Positions 50,778 to 58,481 of a DNA stretch of 64,000 nucleotides are shown here, in pieces. Origin of the DNA: Adlercreutzia rubneri (GTDB lineage Bacteria > Actinomycetota > Coriobacteriia > Coriobacteriales > Eggerthellaceae); the NCBI RefSeq assembly GCF_009755265.1, contig NZ_WPOO01000012.1, forward strand, positions 28,324 through 92,323. Direction: 5' to 3'. Positions within the stretch are counted from its first letter, which is position 1; each line of letters starts with the position of its first letter. A model generated the notes under the pieces. The model did no database searches, had not been told where the DNA came from, and saw only the letters and a list, made by a program, of their open reading frames with translations. The translations under genes and the position numbers were made by a program.

Positions 50778-51704
50778 CTAAATTCCAATGACGAGGAACA
50801 CGAGGGACAGCGAGGCAATCCCCACGACGAACCAGGTGTAACGGCCGAGATACTTGTAGCGCACGCGCATGACCGCGTTCTCGATCACCGAGGCGACAAG
50901 GAACACCGCGAGCACCTTGCACGCGTAGGCCACCAGGCCGCCGAGCAGATCGAGAGGAGACGCCGTGGCCGCCGCGCCGAAGGGCAGAAAGATCGCCACG
51001 AACAAGCTCGCCACCACGAGCTGCTTGAGCGAGACGCCCAGCTTCATCATGGCCAGCGACGGACCCGAGTAGGCGGCCAGAGGGCCTTCCTGAATCTCCT
51101 GCTCCGCCTCGGCCAGATCGAACGGGAGCTTTCCCGTCTCGATGTAGCAGGCCATGGCGCAGGCCACGCCGGCCACGACGACGGCCACGAAGGGGCATGC
51201 CGTCAGATTGGCCACCGATGAGGCCATAAGCCCCACGTTGGTCGAGCCCGCGGCCACGGCCATGACAAAGAGCACCAGTATGAGCGAGGGCTCAACCAGC
51301 ACGCCCACGAGCAGCTCGCGCACACCGCCGATGGCCGTGTAGGAACCGGCCGAGTCGATGGAGGCCAGGGCGAACATGAAGCGCGGAAGGGCCATGAGGT
51401 ACAGAATGGTGATGATGTCGCCGAGAATAGGCACCGGGCACGCCTGAGTCACAAGCGGAAGACCCGCAGCGAGCAGGATGAACGAGCCCAAGAATATCGG
51501 CGGCGCAAGGCGGGAGACAATGCTGCTTCCGCCCTCCTTCACCTCGCAGCGGCGCCACAGCTTCGCCAGGTCGTAGTAGTCCTGCAGCACGCTCGTGCCC
51601 GTACGGGAGTGCATCTTCGCACGAATCTTGCGGGTGATGCCGGAAAGAAGCGGGGCGATGGCGACCAGAAGGATGGCCTGAAGTATCGCGATAATGATAG
51701 TCAT
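50778..51704 (-). CDS. hyfC: Membrane subunit HyfC/HycD (NuoH-like)
   Basis: This 308-residue protein of the NuoH family has about eight helices, with the conserved loop KIRAKMHSRTGTSVLQDYYDLAKLWRRCEV and a late acidic loop LPFDLAEAEQEIQEGPLAAYSG. It anchors the hydrophilic hydrogenase arm and forms the start of the ion path. It lies nine bases after hyfB and directly before hyfE. Confidence 0.92.
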   Translation of the reverse strand: MTIIIAILQAILLVAIAPLLSGITRKIRAKMHSRTGTSVLQDYYDLAKLWRRCEVKEGGSSIVSRLAPPIFLGSFILLAAGLPLVTQACPVPILGDIITILYLMALPRFMFALASIDSAGSYTAIGGVRELLVGVLVEPSLILVLFVMAVAAGSTNVGLMASSVANLTACPFVAVVVAGVACAMACYIETGKLPFDLAEAEQEIQEGPLAAYSGPSLAMMKLGVSLKQLVVASLFVAIFLPFGAAATASPLDLLGGLVAYACKVLAVFLVASVIENAVMRVRYKYLGRYTWFVVGIASLSLVFLVIGI

Positions 51705-51713
51705 GGCATCCCC

Positions 51714-53804
51714 CTAACGTACCAGGATGATGAGCGCGAGGAAGAACACCAGCGCGCCGACGATGTAAACGATGTAGGTGCGGAAATCCCCGCTCTCCAT
51801 GCGGCCGAACCAGGCGCCCACATCGCTCACGATGGAGAGCACCGAGTTGGAAAGCGCCGGAGCGTGCCGCTCGGCTGGAGCGATGCCGACCGTCCGGTCG
51901 CGATCGTAGCGCGAGGCCACAGCGCCGGTCGCCACGGGGGCGGCGGGAGCCTCTTCGGCATCGGACTCAAGCGCGCGGGCGATCAAGCGGGCAACCGCCT
52001 GGCCGGCGCGGTTCACGCCGTAGCGAAGGGCGTAGAGCGGCCCCATGAAGGTCTTGACGTTCGCGCCCACCGTAGAGGCGAGCGTCTCCATGGACAGATC
52101 CGCCTCATAGCCGCACGCCCACGTGCTCGGGTCGCTCTTCATGCCGCCCTTCCGATTGGCGGCATTGCGCACCAAGGCGCACAGGGCGATGACAACGGCC
52201 ATAAGAGCGGCCATGATGAGCGGCGAGACTACCGAGACCGTGTCCAAGGACACCAGTGTCGCGCCCTCGACCACCGGCAGAGACGGCGCCGCGAGCATCG
52301 AGCTCGCGATGGAGCTGATAACGGGCGCCACCCAGGCCGCGCCGAGTCCCAGAGCGATGCAGGCCACCGTGAGGATGACCATGGCGATGGTCATGGGAGC
52401 CGGCACCTCGTGGGCATGCTCGGCCGCCTCCGAACGGGGACGGGCGAGGAACGTCACGCCGAAGGCTTTCACGAAGCAGGTGACCGCCAGAGCGCCGGTG
52501 ATGGCGAGGGCCACCACGGCAAAGGCGAAGACGATGCGCATGAAGATGCCGCCGTCCATGGCCGCCCCAATGAGTCCCTGGTAGGTGAACCACTCGGACA
52601 CGAAGCCGTTGAGCGGCGGGATGGCCGAAATGGCGAGGGAGCCGATGAGGAAGCACACCGCCGTGATGGGCATCACCTTCGCCAGGCCGCCGAGCACCTC
52701 CATGTTGCGGGTGCCCGTGGCATGCAGCACGCTGCCGGCGCCGAGGAAGAGCAGGCCCTTGAACATGGCATGGTTCACCAAGTGATAGAGACCGGCCAGA
52801 AGCCCGATGGCGGCGAGCCAAGGCAGATCTGCGGCCCAGCCGTAGATGCCCACGCCGACACCAAGCAGGATGATACCGATGTTCTCGACGGAGTGGTAGG
52901 CCAGAAGACTCTTGAGGTCGTGCTCTCCCAGAGCATAGACCACGCCGAGCACCGAGGAGACGGCGCCGATGACGATGACGAGCACGCCCCAACCAACTTC
53001 GCCGCCCGCAGCGCCGAGCAGATCGAAGCACACCTTGCAAATACCGAAGATGCCGATCTTGATCATGCCGCCGGACATGAGCGCACTCACGTTGGAGGGC
53101 GCCGCCGGATGGGCCTGGGGCAGCCACGAATGGAAGGGCACCATGCCCGCCTTCGCCCCGAAACCGAAGAAGGCCAGCGCGAAGGCCAGCGTGGCGATGC
53201 CGGGGGCGAACGCATGGGTGCGGAACGCCTCGAACTCGAGCGAGCCGGTGGCCGAGGCCATGGCGAAGAACGAGCACGCGATCATCAGAAAGCCGATGTG
53301 GGCCATGATGAGGTACAGAAAACCGCCCTTGAGCGACGCTTCCGTCCGGTCGATGATGACGAGCACGTAGGACGTGAGCGACATCAGCTCGAAGAACACG
53401 AGGAACCAAAAAGCGTTGTCGGCCAGGATGACGAGGTTCATGGAGGCGATGAACAGGTTCATGAAGAACCCGATGACGCCAATGCCCGCCTCGTAGTACT
53501 CATCGAAGTAGGAAAGCCCGTAGAGCCACGCCACGAAGGCCAGCGCGGCGATGACCGCGATGAGAAGGCCCGCCAGCGGATTCAGCAAGAGCGTGAAGTT
53601 CGTGAAGGGCATAGGCCCGATCCAGCTGGCGTAGGTAGCCGTCTGGAACAGCGCGCCGATGCCGCCGGCAAAGCTTAAGGCCGCTGCCCCCATGCCGCCG
53701 ACGCAAGCGATGGTCTTGGAAGCAGCGCGGGCCTTCGACGCCACCAGCGACAGTACGCCGGTGGCGCAGGAGAGCCCGAGGGAAAGCAGTATCAGTTCCA
53801 ACAT
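51714..53804 (-). CDS. hyfB: Membrane subunit HyfB/HycC (NuoL-like)
   Basis: This 696-residue antiporter-like subunit has about 16 helices. KAGMVPFHSWLPQAHPAAPSNVSALMSG holds the core Lys and loop, and YHSVENIGIILLGVGVGIYG the second conserved region. The C-terminal extension (about 590-696) includes the HyfB-typical CGYEADLSMETLA segment and a final helix. No separate hyfD-like third antiporter subunit is present in the locus. GGAGG precedes the ATG. Confidence 0.92.
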   Translation of the reverse strand: MLELILLSLGLSCATGVLSLVASKARAASKTIACVGGMGAAALSFAGGIGALFQTATYASWIGPMPFTNFTLLLNPLAGLLIAVIAALAFVAWLYGLSYFDEYYEAGIGVIGFFMNLFIASMNLVILADNAFWFLVFFELMSLTSYVLVIIDRTEASLKGGFLYLIMAHIGFLMIACSFFAMASATGSLEFEAFRTHAFAPGIATLAFALAFFGFGAKAGMVPFHSWLPQAHPAAPSNVSALMSGGMIKIGIFGICKVCFDLLGAAGGEVGWGVLVIVIGAVSSVLGVVYALGEHDLKSLLAYHSVENIGIILLGVGVGIYGWAADLPWLAAIGLLAGLYHLVNHAMFKGLLFLGAGSVLHATGTRNMEVLGGLAKVMPITAVCFLIGSLAISAIPPLNGFVSEWFTYQGLIGAAMDGGIFMRIVFAFAVVALAITGALAVTCFVKAFGVTFLARPRSEAAEHAHEVPAPMTIAMVILTVACIALGLGAAWVAPVISSIASSMLAAPSLPVVEGATLVSLDTVSVVSPLIMAALMAVVIALCALVRNAANRKGGMKSDPSTWACGYEADLSMETLASTVGANVKTFMGPLYALRYGVNRAGQAVARLIARALESDAEEAPAAPVATGAVASRYDRDRTVGIAPAERHAPALSNSVLSIVSDVGAWFGRMESGDFRTYIVYIVGALVFFLALIILVR

Positions 53805-54398
53805 TTAGGCCTCCTTCAAGTTCGTCGTTCGACCCATCATGATCTGGTTGGCCGCCACGGCGGCGCGCATCTTGTCCTTGCGAACGCCCGCGAGCGTCGT
53901 GGCATCGCGCACGTAGAGCGCCTTGGTCGGACACGCTTCGACGCAATGGGGCTCCTCGTCGGGGCCCAAGGTGGAGCACAGGTCGCACTTGACGGCGCAG
54001 GTGTAGACGCCGATGCTCCAAGCCAGCAGAGGCGATGTGCCCCGCGGCTGAGTGGGAGTGGGATAGGAGATGCCGGCAACGCCCGCCGTGGACGTGCCCG
54101 AGGGATGGATGGCGCCGAAGGGGCACACCACCGCGCACAACTTGCAGCCTATGCAGGTCTGCTCGTTCACGACGATGGCCTCTTCGGTGCGCTTGATCGC
54201 ATCCACGGGGCAAACCGCCAAGCACGGCGCCCCCTCGCACTGATGGCAGGTGACGGCGGCCGTCACCTGCGGGGTAAACGTCAGTGCGAGACGGGGCTCC
54301 GCCTGCAGCCCGGCCACACGGTGGCCGTGGCTGCAGGCGGCAAGGCACGTGCCGCATCCAATGCACCTATCCGGCTCTATGGCGATGAAAGTGTTCAT
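53805..54398 (-). CDS. hyfA: Four-cluster ferredoxin subunit, HyfA/HycB type
   Basis: This 197-residue ferredoxin has Cys motifs CIGCGTCLAACSHG, CHQCEGAPCLAVCP, CIGCKLCAVVCP and CDLC...CVEACP, enough for four 4Fe-4S clusters. It carries electrons from formate dehydrogenase to the hydrogenase arm. The ATG at 54398 has AAAGGA upstream; its stop abuts the hyfB start. A second HycB-like ferredoxin lies at the head of the locus (56631-57179). Confidence 0.92.
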   Translation of the reverse strand: MNTFIAIEPDRCIGCGTCLAACSHGHRVAGLQAEPRLALTFTPQVTAAVTCHQCEGAPCLAVCPVDAIKRTEEAIVVNEQTCIGCKLCAVVCPFGAIHPSGTSTAGVAGISYPTPTQPRGTSPLLAWSIGVYTCAVKCDLCSTLGPDEEPHCVEACPTKALYVRDATTLAGVRKDKMRAAVAANQIMMGRTTNLKEA

Positions 54399-54435
54399 CA
54401 GAGTCCTTTCGGAATGAGTGCGGTAGCGAGACGCC

Positions 54436-56610
54436 CTATTGAGCGGCGGGCGCGACGTTCTGAGGTGCCGCCTCCGCAGCCAGGCGATCTTTCATCGCGC
54501 TGTAGAGCGACTGCATATGGCGCTCGGCCCACACCTGGTCGTCGATGCAGTGCACCTCGCAGGCGGAGTACTTGTCCTCGGGCGTACCGGACAGCGGGTC
54601 GGTCACATGCATGGTCAGGTCGTTGCACTTGCCGATCCACCATTGGTAGGTCATGTAGACGGCGCCCTTGTTGATGCGCTCGTCCAGCTTCGCGCGCGTG
54701 ATCACCTTGCCGCGGCGCGAGCTCACCCAGACCAGATCCTCGTCCTTGACGGTGCGGGCGGCGGCATCGGCGGGGTTGATGTGCACGTAGCCCGGCTCGT
54801 CGGCCAGCATCGAGAGCACCTTGCAGTTGCCGGTCATAGAGCGGCAGGAGTAGTGCCCCACCTCGCGCACCGTGCACAGCACGAGCGGATAGGCGTCGTC
54901 GGGCATCTCGGTGGGCTCCACGAAATCGTGAGCCATGAGAATGGCCTTCTTGTCGGCGGTGTTGAACTGGCCGTTCTTGTAAAGCGTCGGAGTGCCCGGG
55001 CATTCCAGCGTCGGAATCGGCCACTGGGCATGGCCCACGCCGGCCATCTTCTCGTAGGTGGCGCCGTAGAAGTTCGGGCACAGCGAGCGCATCTCGTCCC
55101 AAATCTCCTGGGTGTCCTCGTAGTGCATGGGATAGCCCATGCGGGTCGACAGCTCGCTGAAGATCTGCCAGTCGTGCTTGCACTCGCCCTTGGGCGGCAC
55201 GGCAGCCGTAAAGCGCTGGAAGGTGCGGTCGGAAGCGGAGAACACGCCGTCATGCTCGCCCCAGGACGTGCCCGGGAACACCACGTCGGCCAAAGCCGTC
55301 GTCTGAGTCATGAAGATGTCCTGGCTGATGAGCAGCTCGAGGTTCTCCAGCGTCTCCTTCATATCGGCGGAGTCGGGCTCAGTCTGCAACGGATCCTCGC
55401 CGAAGTTGTAGAAGGCCTTGATCTTACCCTCTTTCACGCCATGGGGCAGGTCGGTCAGCTTGAAGCCGGGCTCGGCGGGAAGCTTCCCCTCCGGCAGACC
55501 CCATGCCTTTTCGAACTTGGCGCGGGCCTCGGGGTTCTCCACCTTCTGATAGCCGGGAAGCAGGCTCGGCCACATGCCCATGTCGCAGGAGCCCTGGACG
55601 TTGTTCTGGCCGCGCACCGGAGCCAGGCCGGCGTTGTCGCGGCCGATCTGGTTCGTGACGCAGGCAATGGCGGCGATGGTGTGCACCGTCTTCACGCCCT
55701 GGCGCTGCTGGGTGACGCCCATGCCCCAGCCGATAATGGAGTTGGGGGCCGTAGCGTACATGCGGGCGGCCTTGCGAATATCGTCGGGGCTGCAGCCGCA
55801 GATGTCGGCGACCGACTCCGGCGTGTAGTTCTTGATGGTCTCCCACCACTCGTCGAAGCCGTTGGTGTGGGCGTCGATGAAGGCGCGGTCGTGCAGGTTC
55901 TCGCTCACGATAACGTTGGCGAACGCATTCATGAAGGCGAGGTTGCAGCCGTTCTTGATCTGGATGTACAGATCAGCGATGCGCGCCGTCTCAATGGAGC
56001 GCGGGTCGACGACGATGATCTTGGCGCCCTTCTCCTTGGCCTTCACGATACGGCGGGCGACGATCGGGTGCGAGGCCGAGGGGTTGTAGCCGAACAACAT
56101 GATGAGGTCGGCGTTCTCCATGTTGGGAATGGAGACGGACATGGCGCCGGAGCCCACGGTGTCCATAAGGCCGATGACCGAGGGGCCGTGGCAGGTGCGG
56201 GCGCAGTTGTCGATGTTGTTGGTGCCCACGCAGGCGCGGGTGAACTTCTGCATGACGTAGTTGGCCTCGTTGCCCGGCCCGCGCGAGGAGCCCGTGAGCA
56301 TAATGGCGTCGGGGCCGTACTTCTCCTTGATGGCCATGAGCTTTTTGGCCGTGAAGTCCAGCGCCTCGTCCCAGGTGACGCGCTCCAGCTCGCCGCCCTT
56401 CTCGCGGCGGATCATCGGATGCAGGATGCGCGGCGTGAGAATCTTGGTGTCGTTGATGAAATCGAAGCCCGACAGGCCCTTCAGGCACAGCTCGCCCTCG
56501 TTGGTCACGCCATCGAGGCCCTCGGCGCCGATGACCATGCCGTCGTCCACGATGAGATTGAGCTTGCAACCGGCACCGCAGTACGGGCAGACGGCCATGT
56601 GCTTTTCCAT
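54436..56610 (-). CDS. fdhF: Formate dehydrogenase FdhF type, cysteine variant
   Basis: This 724-residue molybdenum enzyme oxidises formate to CO2. CPYCGAGC with a later Cys in GELCLKG binds the 4Fe-4S cluster. The active-site segment reads NCARTCHGPSVIGL, where Escherichia coli FDH-H has selenocysteine; here it is a plain Cys codon (TGC). The neighbouring His and the later GRDNAGLAPVRGQNNVQGSCDMG are conserved. There is no Tat signal, so it is cytoplasmic, as in formate hydrogenlyase. The ATG at 56610 has GGAGG upstream; the longer open frame to 57027 is a shadow. It lies between the two ferredoxin genes. Confidence 0.94.
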   Translation of the reverse strand: MEKHMAVCPYCGAGCKLNLIVDDGMVIGAEGLDGVTNEGELCLKGLSGFDFINDTKILTPRILHPMIRREKGGELERVTWDEALDFTAKKLMAIKEKYGPDAIMLTGSSRGPGNEANYVMQKFTRACVGTNNIDNCARTCHGPSVIGLMDTVGSGAMSVSIPNMENADLIMLFGYNPSASHPIVARRIVKAKEKGAKIIVVDPRSIETARIADLYIQIKNGCNLAFMNAFANVIVSENLHDRAFIDAHTNGFDEWWETIKNYTPESVADICGCSPDDIRKAARMYATAPNSIIGWGMGVTQQRQGVKTVHTIAAIACVTNQIGRDNAGLAPVRGQNNVQGSCDMGMWPSLLPGYQKVENPEARAKFEKAWGLPEGKLPAEPGFKLTDLPHGVKEGKIKAFYNFGEDPLQTEPDSADMKETLENLELLISQDIFMTQTTALADVVFPGTSWGEHDGVFSASDRTFQRFTAAVPPKGECKHDWQIFSELSTRMGYPMHYEDTQEIWDEMRSLCPNFYGATYEKMAGVGHAQWPIPTLECPGTPTLYKNGQFNTADKKAILMAHDFVEPTEMPDDAYPLVLCTVREVGHYSCRSMTGNCKVLSMLADEPGYVHINPADAAARTVKDEDLVWVSSRRGKVITRAKLDERINKGAVYMTYQWWIGKCNDLTMHVTDPLSGTPEDKYSACEVHCIDDQVWAERHMQSLYSAMKDRLAAEAAPQNVAPAAQ

Positions 56611-56630
56611 AGTGCAATTCCTCCTTGGGG

Positions 56631-57179
56631 CTAGTTGAGATCGGTGTTCAAGGGCACGCTCGAGAAGGCGCCCGAGGCCACGGCGGCCCTCATACGGCGC
56701 TGACGCTGGCGGTCGGCCAGCTCCTCCTCGTCGACGACCATAAGACCTCCGGTGGGGCAGGCCTCCACGCAGGCCGGGCCGCCCTCGCGGTCGTAGCACA
56801 AATCGCACTTGACAAGGGATGCCTTGGGAGCGCTTTCCACCGTAAGGCCGCCGAGCTTGGCCGCGCCCTCCTGGGAGACGACCTCCACGGCTCCATAGGG
56901 ACAGGCGAGCACGCAGCTGCGGCAACCGATGCAGCGCTCCTGCTTGACGGCCACGCGGGCGCCATCGAAGTATAGCGCGCCTTCGGGGCACGATGCCACA
57001 CAGGGCGCGTCGGCACAATGGTGGCACACGATGGGCGCCGAAATGGTAAGGGTGGTGATGAGATTCAATCGCGGCTTGGGAACGTCACCCGGCACACTGT
57101 GCTTCAGAAGACAGCCCGCCATGCAGGTCTGGCAACCAATGCACAGGCCCGGGTCGGCAATGACGAATTTGGAACCCAT
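56631..57179 (-). CDS. HycB-like four-cluster ferredoxin, first gene of the formate hydrogenlyase locus
   Basis: This 182-residue ferredoxin shows CIGCQTCMAGCLLKH, CHHCADAPCVASCP, CIGCRSCVLACP and CDLC...CVEACP. It is a close relative of the HyfA-type subunit at 53805. Having two such ferredoxins suggests one partners the formate dehydrogenase and the other the hydrogenase arm, or that alternative partners exist (inference). The ATG at 57179 has AGGAGG upstream; the frame to 57302 lacks a ribosome site. It begins the minus-strand operon that runs to about 42696 or 41340. Confidence 0.9.
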   Translation of the reverse strand: MGSKFVIADPGLCIGCQTCMAGCLLKHSVPGDVPKPRLNLITTLTISAPIVCHHCADAPCVASCPEGALYFDGARVAVKQERCIGCRSCVLACPYGAVEVVSQEGAAKLGGLTVESAPKASLVKCDLCYDREGGPACVEACPTGGLMVVDEEELADRQRQRRMRAAVASGAFSSVPLNTDLN

Positions 57180-57698
57180 GTAGATCCTCCTACGCTCTTC
57201 TCGCGCGACAGCCGCAAGGCCGTCGCTGGCATGATTCCGCGCCCTGCCGTTGCCTCCCCTATCGTCGGATCGGCCCAAGCACGGAGCGGCGGCTCGCTTC
57301 ACCCAACAAAGACGCGCGCCTCCTGACGCTGCGCAACGACTTCCCGGCGCTCCGGAATCGCCGGGAGTGCTCTTTGCGCACCCCTCAAAATGGACGCAGG
57401 TGTCCCCTGCGGTAAAGCCGTAGCAAAGGAAAAAGATATTAAGTCGGACAGCTAGTGCCTCTCGAAGATGTCACGGCCGTTATACGCCCCTCGAAAGTGT
57501 TTCGCAAGAGTGAATTTTGGCTTTTTTCAAATTGGAAATAAGGGACAGCTTGGATGAGCCTTCTTCTATTTGTAGTGTATTTGTACTACACTATATTCCA
57601 TTTCCCAGGGGTTTCTTTATGAAGTTGGTACAAAACCCCCGAAATAAGCCTCTTCTCGCTACCGAAGAGGCCGCAACGGCGCTACCCAGGAGGCTCCC
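57180..57698. other. Divergent control region of the formate hydrogenlyase locus and the RelB-PIN gene
   Basis: This 519-base gap has no supported gene. On the minus strand it holds a direct repeat (57458-57471 and 57487-57500, 11 of 14 identical) upstream of a TAATAT -10 (57436-57441). That implies an untranslated leader of about 250 bases, with a CCCGGCG/CGCCGGG stem at 57343-57365. On the plus strand it holds the palindrome at 57573-57593. Confidence 0.5.
57573..57593 (+). promoter_or_regulatory. Palindrome before the RelB-PIN gene
   Basis: TAGTGTA (57573-57579) and TACACTA (57587-57593) form a perfect inverted repeat with a 7-base spacer, and GTAGT/ACTAC nests inside it. It lies about 105 bases before the start in AT-rich sequence and is a likely autoregulatory site for the RelB-type N-terminal domain. 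Confidence 0.55.
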
Positions 57699-58370
57699 AT
57701 GGCCAAGCACGCAACCATGCAAATTCGCATCGATGAGGATCTCAAAGAACAAGCCGACCGCCTCTTCGAGGCCCTTGGCCTCTCCCCCTCCGAGGCCGTG
57801 CGCCTCTTCGTGGCCCAATCGGTTATCGAGCGACGGCTCCCCTTCACGCCGCACCTCAGCAAAAGCGAGGGGGGCACGTCGGCTTTCGGCAAGCTGCGCC
57901 ATTACGCCAACCCCCACCTTACGGGAGACGAGCGCGCCGCATGGCTCAAAAAGCAGGGGGAGAACACGGGCGACGCGCGCTTTCGCACGACAACCGTCGC
58001 CGACCCCGCCACAACCATCGTGGATGAAACCGTCCTCTTGCACTACCTGCTCGACGACGAGCCGCGACCATCGGCCAAAGCGCGGCGCCTGATCGCCTCC
58101 GGATGCGCCCAAGCTTATCCGGAAACGGCGGCGCTCACCGTCCAGCTGCTCGAGGAGGACTACCGCGTTCCCCGATCGCTCATCGGCACCGTGATGGAGC
58201 TTCTCGCCGACGACGTCTCCTTCCAAGACGGCGCGACCGTCAGATTGGCCGCGCGCCTTTACGCCGGCAACCGCCTCTCGTTCACCGCTTGCCTCATTGC
58301 CGCCAGAAACGTGCTGACGGGCTATCCGGTGGAGACCTTCAACAAGCAGCTCTCCAACATCACCCGATAG
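57699..58370 (+). CDS. RelB/DinJ antitoxin domain fused to a degenerate PIN domain
   Basis: Residues 1-80 of 223 are a RelB/DinJ-type ribbon-helix-helix antitoxin (MQIRIDEDLKEQADRLFEALGLSPSEAVRLF). Residues about 104-220 read like a PIN RNase: TIVDETVLLHYLLDDEP, PETAALTVQLLEEDYRVPR and TFNKQL. Of the four acidic PIN residues, Asp109 and Glu142 remain. The Asp of the FADC motif is Thr196 (SFTAC), and the last is Asn215. So the nuclease is probably inactive, and the protein may be a DNA-binding regulator or antitoxin. AGGAGG lies just before the ATG. No separate toxin gene is adjacent. Confidence 0.8.
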   Translation: MAKHATMQIRIDEDLKEQADRLFEALGLSPSEAVRLFVAQSVIERRLPFTPHLSKSEGGTSAFGKLRHYANPHLTGDERAAWLKKQGENTGDARFRTTTVADPATTIVDETVLLHYLLDDEPRPSAKARRLIASGCAQAYPETAALTVQLLEEDYRVPRSLIGTVMELLADDVSFQDGATVRLAARLYAGNRLSFTACLIAARNVLTGYPVETFNKQLSNITR

Positions 58371-58407
58371 GCCTCTGTTCGCCGCCAGAGAAGAATCGAC
58401 TGCTCAC

Positions 58408-58439
58408 AAAAAGGGCGCCCACCCCAAAGGGCAGGCGCC
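58408..58439 (-). terminator. Terminator of aspS
   Basis: On the minus strand GGCGCC (58434-58439) pairs with the GGCGCC inside 58413-58420, with a further CCC/GGG pairing in between, and TTTTT follows. It lies about 45 bases beyond the aspS stop and also separates the convergent RelB-PIN gene. Confidence 0.7.
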
Positions 58440-58481
58440 GTGCAAAACAGGTTGTCGCATCTGCGCGAGCTCGCTGCGCGC

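Noticed and set aside
56170..56240. Possible selenocysteine codon in fdhF
   Set aside because: The active-site codon is TGC (Cys), and no in-frame TGA is present in the gene.
54439..56634. A 731-codon plus-strand open frame opposite fdhF
   Set aside because: It is a mirror of a well-conserved molybdoenzyme gene; no motif or ribosome site supports it.
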